NCBI GenBank assembly: GCA_040882845.1
Contig: JBBEAM010000009.1
Location: 186,001 to 250,000 of the forward strand
Direction of reading: 5' to 3'
From: JBBEAM01 sp040882845
GTDB taxonomy: Bacteria; Pseudomonadota; Alphaproteobacteria; Kiloniellales; DSM-21159
DNA length: 64,000 nt
The translations under genes were made by a program, and so were the position numbers. Shown in pieces: positions 1-9,201 of this stretch (positions are counted from its first letter, which is position 1; the number at the start of each line of letters is the position of its first letter). The notes below the pieces were generated by a model. The model saw only the letters and a list, made by a program, of their open reading frames with translations, was not told where the DNA came from and searched no databases.

Positions 1-1
1 C

Positions 2-514
2 AACGCCGAGCGCCTCTCGGCCTTCGACTACTGGCAGTACTGGCGCAACACCGAGGACGCCGACGTCGGCCGCTTCCTGCGCCTCTTCACCGATCTGCCG
101 CTGGAGGAAATCGCCAGGCTGGAGGCACTACAGGGCCAGGAGATCAACGAGGCGAAGAAGATTCTCGCCTTCGAGGCGACCAAGCTCTGCCGCGGCGAAG
201 CGGCCGCTACGCAGGCGGCCGAAACCGCACGCCAGACCTTCGAGGAAGGCAGCCTGGCGGAGAACCTGCACAGCATCGAACTGTCCCGGGACCGGCTCGG
301 CGAAGGGGTGCCGCTGTTCGTGCTGTTTACCGAGGCCGGGCTGACCGACAGCAATGGCGCGGCGCGGCGGCTGATCAAGGGCGGCGGTGCCCGTCTCAAC
401 GACAAGCCGATCGGCGACGAAGCTCAGCCTGCACAAGCCGAGGATTTCGATAGCGATGGCATCCTGAAGCTCTCGGCCGGCAAGAAGCGCCACGCCCTGA
501 TCAAGCTGCGTTAA
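2..514 (+). CDS. tyrS: Tyrosyl-tRNA synthetase, C-terminal part (cut by window edge)
   Basis: The reading frame is open from the window edge and encodes the last 170 residues of a class I tyrosyl-tRNA synthetase, which charges tRNA-Tyr in the cytoplasm. The first visible residues (NAERLSAFDYWQYWRNT, then EDADVGRFLRLFTDLP) are the segment that normally follows the KMSKS-type loop, so the Rossmann core lies outside the window. A helical linker follows, then an S4-like RNA-binding domain over about the last 70 residues (GLTDSNGAARRLIKGGGARL). The stop is 3 bases from the convergent stop of the AsmA-like gene. Identity is from family sequence; the start cannot be seen. Confidence 0.93.
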   Translation, partial: NAERLSAFDYWQYWRNTEDADVGRFLRLFTDLPLEEIARLEALQGQEINEAKKILAFEATKLCRGEAAATQAAETARQTFEEGSLAENLHSIELSRDRLGEGVPLFVLFTEAGLTDSNGAARRLIKGGGARLNDKPIGDEAQPAQAEDFDSDGILKLSAGKKRHALIKLR

Positions 515-517
515 GCT

Positions 518-3500
518 TTACCTGACACTGGTGCCCGTTCCATCGGGATAGGCCTGCGGTACGAACTGGTTCTCCTCGCCGTCGTCCTCGCTCTGCACCT
601 CGAAGAGACCGCGAAGAAAGCCGGGCGTCAGCGCGGAGAGCGGATTGACGCTGACATCCGGATCGTCCAGCGGACCCTCGATGGCGTAGACCACGCCGAT
701 CACGCCGCCACCCTCGCCGCCGGTCAGGATGTCTCCGAGAATCGGGATCGACCCCAGGATCTGGTTGACGGCGTAGGCCGGCACCAGGGTTCCGCCCAAA
801 TCCAGCCTGTCGGTTTCGAAGTTCGCCGTGCCCTTGATGGTGATGCCCAGACCGGGACCGTAGGCGCGCAGCAGGTCGGTCCGCATCACGCCGTCCTCCA
901 GCGTGAAGTCCCCGGTGAAGCGGTTGAAGCCGATGCCATCGCCCGACAGCAGGTCGCCGATGCCTGTCAGCAGCGCCGCACTCAGCAAGCGCGCCAGGAG
1001 AGGCGCTTCGACCAGGCGGTAGTTGACGGCCTCGACACTCGCCTGCAGCGGACCCTTGGGGAGCGGCCCGGGAGAATGCCCGCGGACCTCAAGCTGCCCG
1101 CCTTCGAGCGTATCGACCCAGTCCATGGCGCGCAGCACTGCCCCGGCATCGTCGGCCCGGACCAGCAGTCCGTACTCCGAGGGCCGGGTGGCGTCGACGC
1201 CTGGACCGAAGTCGATCTCGAAGCGCTTTTCCGCGATGCCAGAGTCCTCGGCGACGCTTTGCCCGTCGGCGCGCCACAACGGGCGCGGGACGCTGCCATC
1301 GATCTCGATCACCTCCCAACCCTGGGTGCCGCGCTGCAGCTCGAAACCGACATTCTCGAGATAGCGTCCCTCGCCCAAGACGACCTTCTGCAAGCGCTCC
1401 CCGGCGACCCGCAGCGGCGTATAGCTTTCCTCTGCGGCCTGCTCCGGGGCAGCCTCCTCGGGCGGACTGTCGCCCTCTTCATCCTCGGAGAGCAGGCCGG
1501 AGAGGTCCAGCTCGCCGCCGCCGATGTTGACCTCGACGCCCTCGCCATAGCGGCGCAGCGTGGTATTGACTAGAAAGCTCTGCTGCAGCCGCAGTTCCGA
1601 AAAGCTGGCGGAGATTACATCCTGGCTCTCGGGGTCGACCGAGAAAGCGCCGCGCGCGATGAAGTCTCCGGCATTGAAGTCCACGCCGTTGATCGCAAGC
1701 AGACCGGAGTTGTCGAACAGGAGTACGGCGGCGACTGAGGCGGGTTCGCCGGCCGGCTTTTCCCACTCCAGGAGAGGCAGCGCCAGAGTCGCGGAAGCAA
1801 GGTTCGCGGAGACCCCCGCCTCGCCGGAGCCGTCGCTGCGTTCGCGTACCTCGAAGCCGGCGGCGAAGGGCCCCGCCAGGTAGTCGCCTGTCTCCAGGCC
1901 GAAGTCCGCCAGCTGCGCCGCTTCGACCCGCGGCGCGTCGACATCGAGCTGGGTCGTGAATTCCCTGCCGCCTTCGAAAAACTCTTCCCAGTGGATGTTG
2001 ACGGGAATTCCGCCGAAGACCGCACCCCCCTGTAGGGTCATGCCGTCCTTTTGCAGGTCCAGATCGAGGTCGCCGTCGGTGACGCCCTGACCGAGCAGCA
2101 GCTCGCGAATCGCGACCTCGCTCAGTTCACCTTTTGCCTCAACCTGAACGCCGTCGAAAGTCAGCTCGTCGATCAGAGGGTAGCCCATCTTGACCTGCGC
2201 CGCGGCGGAGCCGCTAATGCTCGCCGGATCGAGGCCGAGCCCCTCGATCAGCCGCAGACGCGGGTGATTGAGCAGTTCCAGCGCCGCGCTCAACGGACCG
2301 CGCGGAGCGAAATCGATCTGGGCCTTGGAGACTTCGGTATCGAAGTCGTAGAGCGTGACCGTGGAGCCCGGGCTGCGGATCTCGCCGATACCGCCTTGCT
2401 CGACCGAGAAGGTCATGCTGTCCGCATCGAAGACGGCTGTCCCGTTGATTCCGGTGATCGGCGGCATTGGACGCAGAAAGTGGACCTCCAGATCGTCAAA
2501 GCGGTAGCTGCCATCCAGACGCTTGACCAAAAGCTTCTCGGGATCCATGTCCGGCAGGCTGAGGCTGACATGCACCGCGGCGTCGGTCGCCCCGCCCGCA
2601 GTGACGTTCTCGCTGACCCAGCTGCGGCCGTTGCCGGGGCTGTCCACCGGCCAGAGGAGCGGAATGTCGTCGCTACCGATATCCGCTGCCTTGGCCTCGA
2701 TCGCAACGCCCAAGCCGGCCTCGGACCACTGCAGGTTGGCACTGACCGCCATGGAGGGGCCGGGCTGCGCGCCCAGGTCCAGCCTATAGGACAGGTTTTC
2801 GACGGCGAGCAGCCTGTCGGCGCCGGTATAGGTCGCAGCCAAGGCCAGATCCTGCAGCACGAAGGGCTGCGCATAGACCTCCGGCAGGGCCGCGGTGCCG
2901 CCCGGACTGGTCAGGGCGATGCTGACGGTCTCGATCCGGCCATCGGGGAACATCGCTCCGCTCACCGACCCGTCGGCGCGCAGGTTCACGCCTTCCAGGG
3001 GAGCGAGCTGCGGCGCCAGCCCGGCCAGCTGCTGCGGATTGAGATTGTCGAAGGACAGCACCAGTTCCAAGGATCCGATCGCGCGGTCGTAAAGCAGGGC
3101 GCCGTCGATCTTCGCGCTCGGCCCCTCCTCGTATTGCAAATCGAAGCTGGCGGAGGCGCGCAGACCCGGCTCGGCGCGTTCCAGCACGATGGTCGAAGCT
3201 GGGGTCGTCCAGGATAGCCCGAGTGGCTCGTCGCGCAGGTTCAAGACCGCATCCGTGATCGTGACCCGGCGCAGGTAGGACAGCGGCTCTTCAGGGTCGC
3301 GCTCGCTGAGCAGCTGCTGCAGCACCACCGGCGCGACAAGACCGAAATCCTGCCCCGCGCGGTCCTCGTCTGGATCGATCTTCGGCGTCATGCCGAAGCT
3401 GCCGTCTTCCCGCCGGAAAAGGTCCAGTTCGATCCCCACCAGATCGATCTCGGTCGGCGCCAGGACGCCGTTGAACAGCGCCGAAATGCTGACCCGCACA

Positions 3501-3793
3501 TGCATCTCGGGCAACACCGCGACCACTGCGCCGTCGGGGGCCAGCACCCGCCAATCCCGGGTCCAGAGCTCCAGGCTGCGATCCCAGCCGCCCCAGGCGA
3601 TCAGGGTCTCGCCGACCACGACCTCGAGTTCGGAATCGTCTGAATTGAAGGCGGCTTCGAGCTGATCGTCGAGGAACTCGACGGAGATCGGCCCCTCGCT
3701 CAAACGCCAGAAGGCGACGCCGAGCAGGATCGCGATCCCCGCGATGACGCCGATCAACGCTTCGATGACAAGTTTTCCGGAATGGCCGATCAT
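518..3793 (-). CDS. AsmA/YhdP-like envelope protein (DUF3971, AsmA-like C-terminus)
   Basis: This 1091-residue protein has one N-terminal membrane anchor (about residues 8-30) followed by a long beta-rich periplasmic part made of repeated short strands ending in D/G, as in the YhdP/TamB/AsmA group. These proteins are thought to form bridges moving phospholipid between inner and outer membranes. The middle resembles DUF3971 and the last 350 residues resemble the AsmA-like C-terminal domain, with the typical closing stretch on DLGGTLVPAYAVNQILG. It is divergent from glnE with 70 bases between the starts, an arrangement I recall from other alphaproteobacteria. The lipid-transport role is inferred from the family only. 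Confidence 0.85.
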   Translation of the reverse strand: MIGHSGKLVIEALIGVIAGIAILLGVAFWRLSEGPISVEFLDDQLEAAFNSDDSELEVVVGETLIAWGGWDRSLELWTRDWRVLAPDGAVVAVLPEMHVRVSISALFNGVLAPTEIDLVGIELDLFRREDGSFGMTPKIDPDEDRAGQDFGLVAPVVLQQLLSERDPEEPLSYLRRVTITDAVLNLRDEPLGLSWTTPASTIVLERAEPGLRASASFDLQYEEGPSAKIDGALLYDRAIGSLELVLSFDNLNPQQLAGLAPQLAPLEGVNLRADGSVSGAMFPDGRIETVSIALTSPGGTAALPEVYAQPFVLQDLALAATYTGADRLLAVENLSYRLDLGAQPGPSMAVSANLQWSEAGLGVAIEAKAADIGSDDIPLLWPVDSPGNGRSWVSENVTAGGATDAAVHVSLSLPDMDPEKLLVKRLDGSYRFDDLEVHFLRPMPPITGINGTAVFDADSMTFSVEQGGIGEIRSPGSTVTLYDFDTEVSKAQIDFAPRGPLSAALELLNHPRLRLIEGLGLDPASISGSAAAQVKMGYPLIDELTFDGVQVEAKGELSEVAIRELLLGQGVTDGDLDLDLQKDGMTLQGGAVFGGIPVNIHWEEFFEGGREFTTQLDVDAPRVEAAQLADFGLETGDYLAGPFAAGFEVRERSDGSGEAGVSANLASATLALPLLEWEKPAGEPASVAAVLLFDNSGLLAINGVDFNAGDFIARGAFSVDPESQDVISASFSELRLQQSFLVNTTLRRYGEGVEVNIGGGELDLSGLLSEDEEGDSPPEEAAPEQAAEESYTPLRVAGERLQKVVLGEGRYLENVGFELQRGTQGWEVIEIDGSVPRPLWRADGQSVAEDSGIAEKRFEIDFGPGVDATRPSEYGLLVRADDAGAVLRAMDWVDTLEGGQLEVRGHSPGPLPKGPLQASVEAVNYRLVEAPLLARLLSAALLTGIGDLLSGDGIGFNRFTGDFTLEDGVMRTDLLRAYGPGLGITIKGTANFETDRLDLGGTLVPAYAVNQILGSIPILGDILTGGEGGGVIGVVYAIEGPLDDPDVSVNPLSALTPGFLRGLFEVQSEDDGEENQFVPQAYPDGTGTSVR

Positions 3794-3863
3794 GCCGGCC
3801 CACCCGGCGGTTCAGCGGCCTTGACCCGCTTGCTGCGCTTTCGCAGTCTGCCGGCTGACAGCA

Positions 3864-6842
3864 GTGCGGAAGAAAATGAATCTGGAATTCCTGCCTTCAA
3901 AGAACGACCTGCCTCATCTTGGCGATGCTGAAAGATCGGCTCTCGGCTTCGAACACTGGAAGGAAGGCCTCTCTCGGGTCACGGATCGCGAGCTGCGCGA
4001 TTTCGCTCAAAAGCTATCAGACGATCCGGCGGGCCACCACTTGTTGGGCGTCATCTTCTCCACCAGCAGCTTTCTCACCCAAAGCGTTCTGACCGATCTC
4101 GCCTTCTTTTCCAAGCTCCTTCACCAGGGGCCGGAAAGTTGTCTCAGCGAAATCCTCGGCGATCTCGCCGCGAAAACGGCGCGCAACAGCGACCAGAGCG
4201 AAGTCATGGCGGAACTGCGCCGTGCCAAGCGCCGGGCAGCGCTGCTGATCGGCCTCGCCGACCTATCGGGCCGCTGGAGCCTGCCGCGGGTCTGCGAGGC
4301 GCTCTCCGACCTCGCCGATGGCGCGCTCGACGCCGCGGTGAGTCACTTGCTGCTGCGCGCCGCCGAACGCGGCGAGCTGGAACTGCGCACCTCGGAGAGC
4401 CCCTTGGAGGGCTGCGGCTACAGCGTCCTGGCGATGGGCAAGCTGGGGGCCCGGGAGCTCAACTACTCCTCCGATATCGACCTGATTTTGTTATTCGATT
4501 CCGAGAAAATCGACTATCGCCACTCGCGCGGCGTAGCCGAGGGCATGGTGCGCATCACCCGCGATCTGGTGCGTCTGCTGGAGGAACGGACGCGCGACGG
4601 CTACGTCTTTCGCACCGACCTGCGTCTGCGGCCCGATCCCGGGGCAACACCGCTGGCGATCGATATGGAAGCCGCCGTCAACTACTACGAATCCCTGGGC
4701 CAGAACTGGGAGCGCGCGGCGATGATCAAGGCCCGCGCCGCCGCCGGCGACAAGGCGCTGGGCGCGGCTTTCCTGAAGGAGCTGACGCCCTTCGTATGGC
4801 GCCGCAATCTCGATTTCTGGGCGATACAGGACGTGCACTCGATCAAGCGCCAGATCAACGCGCGCAAGGGCGGAAGCGTGGTCGCGGTCGAAGGCCACAA
4901 CGTCAAGCTCGGCCGCGGCGGGATCCGCGAGATCGAATTCTACGCCCAGACCCAGCAGCTGATTTTCGGCGGCCGCGAGGTGGAGCTGCGAGTGCCGCGT
5001 ACGCTCGAGGCGCTGAAGGCCCTGGCCGCCGCGCAGCGCATCGCCGAGGAGGACGCCGTCCTGCTCAGTGACGCCTATGTTTTCCTGCGCCGGCTGGAGA
5101 ACCGGCTGCAGATGGCCGAGGACAAGCAGACCCACAGCCTGCCGGAACACCAGGAGGGCATCGCGCAGACCGCCGCCTCGATGGGCTTCGAGACCGCCGA
5201 CGCCTTCCGCAAGGAGCTGCTCAAGCAGCTCCACGCGGTCGAAGACCGCTATGCGCACCTCTTCGAGGAAGCCCCCAGCCTCTCGGGCCCCGGGAATCTG
5301 GTCTTTACCGGCGGCGAACCCGATCCCGACACCCTCAAGACCCTGAGCGAGCTGGGCTTCAAGGACGGGGCGCAGGTCTTCAACATGGTGCGCACCTGGC
5401 ACCACGGACGCTACCGCGCGATGCGTTCGGAGCGCAGCCGCCAGTTGCTGACCGAGATCATGCCGACCCTGCTGCAGCAGCTCTCGGAGACACCCAATCC
5501 GGACAAGGCCTTGCTGAAGTTCGACGACTTCCTGCGCGGCCTGCCGAGCGGCGTGCAGCTGTTTTCCATGCTGTACCAGAACCCCAAACTCCTCGAACTG
5601 CTGGCCGAGATCATGGGCGGGGCGCCGGCGCTGGCCGAGCATCTGAGCCGCAACGCCTCGATGCTGGAAGCCGTGCTCTCGCCGGAGTTCTTCGATCCCC
5701 TGCCCGAACGCGCGGCCCTGCAGCGCCAGCTCGACGACATGCTGTCGCGCGCCCAGGACGTCCAGGACACGCTCGATCTGGCGCGCCGCTGGGCCAACGA
5801 CCACAAGTTCCAGGTCGGCGTGCAGATCCTGCGCGGTTCGGCCGAAATCGAGGAAACCGAAGCGGCGCTGAGCGATATCGCCGAGGCCGCGATCGCCGGA
5901 CTTCTGCCCGAGATGGAGCAGGAGCTGGCGGAGCGCCACGGCAAGCTGCCCGGCCAGGGGCTTGCCGTGCTCGCTCTTGGCAAGCTCGGGGCCCGGCGGA
6001 TGACCGTGAGCTCGGATCTCGACCTGGTCTTCGTTTACGATTCGCCGGGCGAGACGGCGGCCTCCGATGGCGAGAAGCCCCTGCCGCCCAGCCAGTACTA
6101 TGGCCGCTTGGCGCAGCGCCTGATCGCCGCCCTCTCCTCGCCGACCGGCGAGGGGCGGCTCTACGAGGTCGATCCGCGTCTGCGGCCCTCGGGCTCTTCC
6201 GGCGCCATCGCCACCTCGCTGAAGGGCCTGCTCGACTACGAACGGGAAAACGCCTGGACCTGGGAGCTGATGGCGCTGACCCGGGCCCGTGCGGTCGCTG
6301 GCGCCCCCGGTTTCATGGCGGAGATCGAAAACGGCCTGCGCGAAGTGCTGACCCAGAAGCGGGATCCGGCGGAGGTGCTGCGCAACGCTGCAGAGATGCG
6401 GCGCCGGCTGGAAAAGGAGTTTCCGGCGCGCAACCGCTGGGACGTCAAAAACGCGCGCGGCGGGCTGCTCGACCTCGATTTCGTCGCCCAGGCGCTACAG
6501 CTCTGCCACGCCCACGACAAGCCCGGGGTTCTCGCCACCTCCACCCAGGCGGCCCTGCAGGCTCTGGCCAAGCAGGGCGTGCTGCCGCAGGACGAGGCCG
6601 AGAGACTGGTCGAGGCCAACCGGCTGCTGCGCCGGATCCAGGGCTTCCTGCGCCTGAGCGCCGGGAGCGATTTCGCCGAGAAGGAGGCACCGCAAGGACT
6701 CAAGGATGCCCTGGCGCGGGCTTGCGGCCTCGATGACATCGCCGCCGTGCGCAAGGCGCTGAAGGCCGCCCGCAAAGCCGCCAAGGCCTCCTACGACGCC
6801 AGGGTCGCGCAGCCTGCGGCGCAAAACCCGCAAGGCGCTTGA
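3864..6842 (+). CDS. glnE: Glutamine synthetase adenylyltransferase/deadenylase
   Basis: GlnE attaches AMP to and removes it from glutamine synthetase in response to PII, tuning ammonium assimilation. Both nucleotidyltransferase halves are visible: the N-terminal deadenylase site has GKLGARELNYSSDIDL with Asp204 and Asp206, and the C-terminal adenylylase site has GKLGARRMTVSSDLDL with Asp718 and Asp720. At 992 residues it has the normal length. The start used is GTG; an in-frame ATG four codons downstream is an equal candidate. Bcp follows after 66 bases on the same strand. No sign of truncation. Confidence 0.96.
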   Translation: MRKKMNLEFLPSKNDLPHLGDAERSALGFEHWKEGLSRVTDRELRDFAQKLSDDPAGHHLLGVIFSTSSFLTQSVLTDLAFFSKLLHQGPESCLSEILGDLAAKTARNSDQSEVMAELRRAKRRAALLIGLADLSGRWSLPRVCEALSDLADGALDAAVSHLLLRAAERGELELRTSESPLEGCGYSVLAMGKLGARELNYSSDIDLILLFDSEKIDYRHSRGVAEGMVRITRDLVRLLEERTRDGYVFRTDLRLRPDPGATPLAIDMEAAVNYYESLGQNWERAAMIKARAAAGDKALGAAFLKELTPFVWRRNLDFWAIQDVHSIKRQINARKGGSVVAVEGHNVKLGRGGIREIEFYAQTQQLIFGGREVELRVPRTLEALKALAAAQRIAEEDAVLLSDAYVFLRRLENRLQMAEDKQTHSLPEHQEGIAQTAASMGFETADAFRKELLKQLHAVEDRYAHLFEEAPSLSGPGNLVFTGGEPDPDTLKTLSELGFKDGAQVFNMVRTWHHGRYRAMRSERSRQLLTEIMPTLLQQLSETPNPDKALLKFDDFLRGLPSGVQLFSMLYQNPKLLELLAEIMGGAPALAEHLSRNASMLEAVLSPEFFDPLPERAALQRQLDDMLSRAQDVQDTLDLARRWANDHKFQVGVQILRGSAEIEETEAALSDIAEAAIAGLLPEMEQELAERHGKLPGQGLAVLALGKLGARRMTVSSDLDLVFVYDSPGETAASDGEKPLPPSQYYGRLAQRLIAALSSPTGEGRLYEVDPRLRPSGSSGAIATSLKGLLDYERENAWTWELMALTRARAVAGAPGFMAEIENGLREVLTQKRDPAEVLRNAAEMRRRLEKEFPARNRWDVKNARGGLLDLDFVAQALQLCHAHDKPGVLATSTQAALQALAKQGVLPQDEAERLVEANRLLRRIQGFLRLSAGSDFAEKEAPQGLKDALARACGLDDIAAVRKALKAARKAAKASYDARVAQPAAQNPQGA

Positions 6843-6908
6843 AAAGAGCCGCCGCGCGCGCAGATTACGATCGACCCTAACAGCAACGCGACCGAGCAGG
6901 AGACCAGC

Positions 6909-7373
6909 ATGAGCGTGGACATCGGCAAGCCCGCCCCGAACTTCAGCAAGCCGACCGACGGCGGCGGCACACTTTCCCTCAAGGACCTCAAGGGCAAGAA
7001 GGTGATTCTCTACTTCTATCCCAAGGACGATACCCCCGGCTGCACCAAGGAGGCCTGCGGCTTCCGCGATTCCCTGCCGGATTTCCGCGGCGCCGGAGCG
7101 GAGATCGTCGGCGTCTCAAAGGACAGCGCCGCCAAGCACGACAAGTTCAAGGATAAGTACGACCTGCCCTTCACCCTGGTCTCCGACGAAGACGGCGCGA
7201 TCTGCGAGGCCTACGGCACCTGGGTCGAGAAATCGATGTACGGCAAGAAGTACATGGGCATCGACCGGGCGACCTTCCTGATCGACGAGAAGGGCGTAGT
7301 CCGCCAGGTCTGGCGCAAGGTCAAGGTGCCGGGCCATGTCGAGGAGGTGCTGGAGGCGGCGCGGAGCCTCTAA
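6909..7373 (+). CDS. bcp: Thioredoxin-dependent thiol peroxidase (Bcp/PrxQ)
   Basis: A 154-residue atypical 2-Cys peroxiredoxin that reduces hydrogen and organic peroxides with thioredoxin as donor. The peroxidatic Cys45 sits in the motif DDTPGCTKEACGFRD, and the resolving Cys50 is five residues on, the same numbers as in E. coli Bcp. An AGGAG Shine-Dalgarno sequence lies 7 bases before the ATG. The DUF455 gene starts two bases after the stop, so the two are almost certainly co-transcribed, pairing an antioxidant enzyme with a ferritin-like protein. Confidence 0.96.
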   Translation: MSVDIGKPAPNFSKPTDGGGTLSLKDLKGKKVILYFYPKDDTPGCTKEACGFRDSLPDFRGAGAEIVGVSKDSAAKHDKFKDKYDLPFTLVSDEDGAICEAYGTWVEKSMYGKKYMGIDRATFLIDEKGVVRQVWRKVKVPGHVEEVLEAARSL

Positions 7374-7375
7374 CC

Positions 7376-8188
7376 ATGCAGTTCACCCTGGCCGGCGCCG
7401 CGCTCTCTGTGCTCGACACGGCCGATCCCGAGCAGAAGGTCCGGCGCAGCCGCGCCATCGCCAACGACTGGCGCGGCGGACGGATCGCCGAAATCGGCAC
7501 CGCGGTGCCGCCGGACCAGCCGGCCCGTCCGGCGCGGCCCGAGATCACCCCGCCAGGCAAGGTCAAACGGCGGCGGATCAACCGCGGCCGCGAAGGGCGG
7601 GTCGCCCTGTTGCATGCCCTGGCGCATATCGAGCTCAACGCCATCGACCTCGCCTGGGACATCGTCGCCCGTTTTACGGAAGAGGAGCTGCCGCGCGCCT
7701 TCTTCGACGACTGGGTCAAGGTGGCGAGCGAGGAAGCCGTGCATTTCGGCCTGCTGAGCGAGCGGCTGAACGCCCTCGACGCGGCCTACGGCGACCTGCC
7801 GGCCCACGAGGGGCTCTGGGAAGCCGCCGAGAAGACCGCCGGCGACCTGCTCGCCCGGCTCGCCATCGTGCCGCTGGTGCTGGAGGCGCGCGGCCTCGAC
7901 GTCACCCCGGCGATGATCGGCAAGCTGCGCGCCGCCGAAGACGAAGACTCCGCAGGCGTTCTGGAGATCATCTACCGCGACGAGATCGGTCACGTCGCCA
8001 TCGGCCGGCGCTGGTTCGGCTGGCTCTGCCAGGAACGCGGGCTGGACCCTGTGGCCACCTGGCAGGAGCTGGTGAAGACCCACTTCAAGGGCGGCCTGAA
8101 ACCGCCCTTCAACGAGCAGGGGCGCAACGCCGCCGGCTTTCCGCCGGAATTCTACCTTCCGCTCGCGCCCGTGTCCGGCGGCGGCTGA
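7376..8188 (+). CDS. DUF455 ferritin-like domain protein
   Basis: A 270-residue member of the DUF455 family, a ferritin-like four-helix group with a likely di-iron site. The conserved metal-ligand-type helices can be read: ALAHIELNAIDLAWD (Glu86), SEEAVHFGLLSERL and IYRDEIGHVAIGRRW, each with an acidic residue spaced to a histidine. No substrate is known for the family. It follows bcp by two bases, which suggests a role in oxidant or iron handling (inference). Its 3' end overlaps the convergent LysR gene by 37 bases. Confidence 0.87.
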   Translation: MQFTLAGAALSVLDTADPEQKVRRSRAIANDWRGGRIAEIGTAVPPDQPARPARPEITPPGKVKRRRINRGREGRVALLHALAHIELNAIDLAWDIVARFTEEELPRAFFDDWVKVASEEAVHFGLLSERLNALDAAYGDLPAHEGLWEAAEKTAGDLLARLAIVPLVLEARGLDVTPAMIGKLRAAEDEDSAGVLEIIYRDEIGHVAIGRRWFGWLCQERGLDPVATWQELVKTHFKGGLKPPFNEQGRNAAGFPPEFYLPLAPVSGGG

Positions 8189-9096
8189 GTTTCGGCCCCG
8201 GCGCCCCAGGCCGCCAGTAACTCGGCCAGGCGGCGGCTGCCGGCATCCGGCGCATCGCGGCTGCGCACTGCGGCGTACCAGGTCAGCGGCAGGCCCTGGG
8301 CCGTCAGGCGGCGCACGGCGATGCGTCCCTCGCGCAGAAATGGCCGCAGCATCCAGCGGCTGAGCACCGAAACGCCGAAGCCGCGCGCAACCAGTCCGGC
8401 CACTACTTCCGGCGGCCCGACGCGGAGCACCTCCCCGGGATAGGTCTCCGCCGGACGCATCAGCTGCTCGTACTCGAATCCCGGGAGCGGCCGGTACCCA
8501 TAGGCGAGGAAGGTCTCGCCGGCGAAGTCGGCCGCCTCAAGATAGGACTTGGCCAAGAGGGCATGGCCGCGCGGCAGGACGGCCACCAACCGATCGCCGA
8601 ACACCGCGCGGCGGTCCACTCCGGCAGCTTCTGAGTCTCCGGGAACCAGCGCCAGGTCGATCTCTCCGGCCAGCAGGTCCTTCAGGGGTTCGTCCCCGGC
8701 GTCGCCGGCCAGGATGGGCCGCAGATCGGCGGCCCGCGCCGCCGTCAGGGCGACGAAGTCGGGGAACCAGCCGGCCGCCGAATAGAGCCCCTGGCCGACC
8801 CGCACAGCGGTCTGTCGCTCGCTGCCCTTGCGGCCCATGGCAACCGCCTCGGCCGCCGCCAGCTCCGACAGCAGCCGCCGCGCGGTCAGCGCCAGGCGCT
8901 CCCCCGCCTCGGTGGGGCGCAGCCGGCGGCCGTCGCGAAAGAACAGCGCAACATCGAGACGCCGCTCGGCCTCGCGCAGGCGGTGGCTCAACGCCGACTG
9001 GGTCAGACCGAGCCGCTCCGCCGCCACGGTCATGCTCGGCGCCTCGATTAGAGCGAGCAACAGCGCCAGATGCCGGATATCGAGTTGCGTCGTCAT
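8152..9096 (-). CDS. LysR-family transcriptional regulator (MetR-like N-terminus)
   Basis: The 314-residue protein has an N-terminal winged helix-turn-helix (about residues 5-64, with the recognition segment LTQSALSHRLREAERRLD, similar to MetR) and a C-terminal substrate-binding-type effector domain. The frame stays open for another 313 codons upstream, but that part is antisense to the dioxygenase gene; the start here is placed just before the HTH. A TATAAT box lies only six bases upstream of the ATG, suggesting a leaderless mRNA. It is divergent from the phytanoyl-CoA dioxygenase gene and is its most likely regulator. The effector is unknown. Confidence 0.9.
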   Translation of the reverse strand: MTTQLDIRHLALLLALIEAPSMTVAAERLGLTQSALSHRLREAERRLDVALFFRDGRRLRPTEAGERLALTARRLLSELAAAEAVAMGRKGSERQTAVRVGQGLYSAAGWFPDFVALTAARAADLRPILAGDAGDEPLKDLLAGEIDLALVPGDSEAAGVDRRAVFGDRLVAVLPRGHALLAKSYLEAADFAGETFLAYGYRPLPGFEYEQLMRPAETYPGEVLRVGPPEVVAGLVARGFGVSVLSRWMLRPFLREGRIAVRRLTAQGLPLTWYAAVRSRDAPDAGSRRLAELLAAWGAGAETQPPPDTGASGR

Positions 9097-9201
9097 CTCC
9101 GCATTATATAAACTATTTTCATGTATATGTAGATAATTATGAATTTGCCTGAAAGTTACGCCGAGATCACTCTCCCTTCTCCACGACCAGGGAGCAAACC
9201 C
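9097..9201. promoter_or_regulatory. AT-rich divergent promoter region, LysR / PhyH
   Basis: This intergenic stretch contains a markedly AT-rich core (about 9101-9146) in otherwise GC-rich DNA. It holds a perfect TATAAT on the minus strand at 9108-9103 for the LysR gene and an imperfect inverted repeat TTCAT-N16-ATGAA (9118-9122 and 9139-9143), the kind of dyad a LysR-type regulator binds. No convincing -35 hexamer was seen in either direction. Operator assignment is inference. Confidence 0.45.

Noticed and set aside
2051..3217. 388-codon open frame opposite the AsmA-like gene
   Set aside because: Shadow frame with low-complexity, Gln/Arg/Ala-rich translation and no domain.
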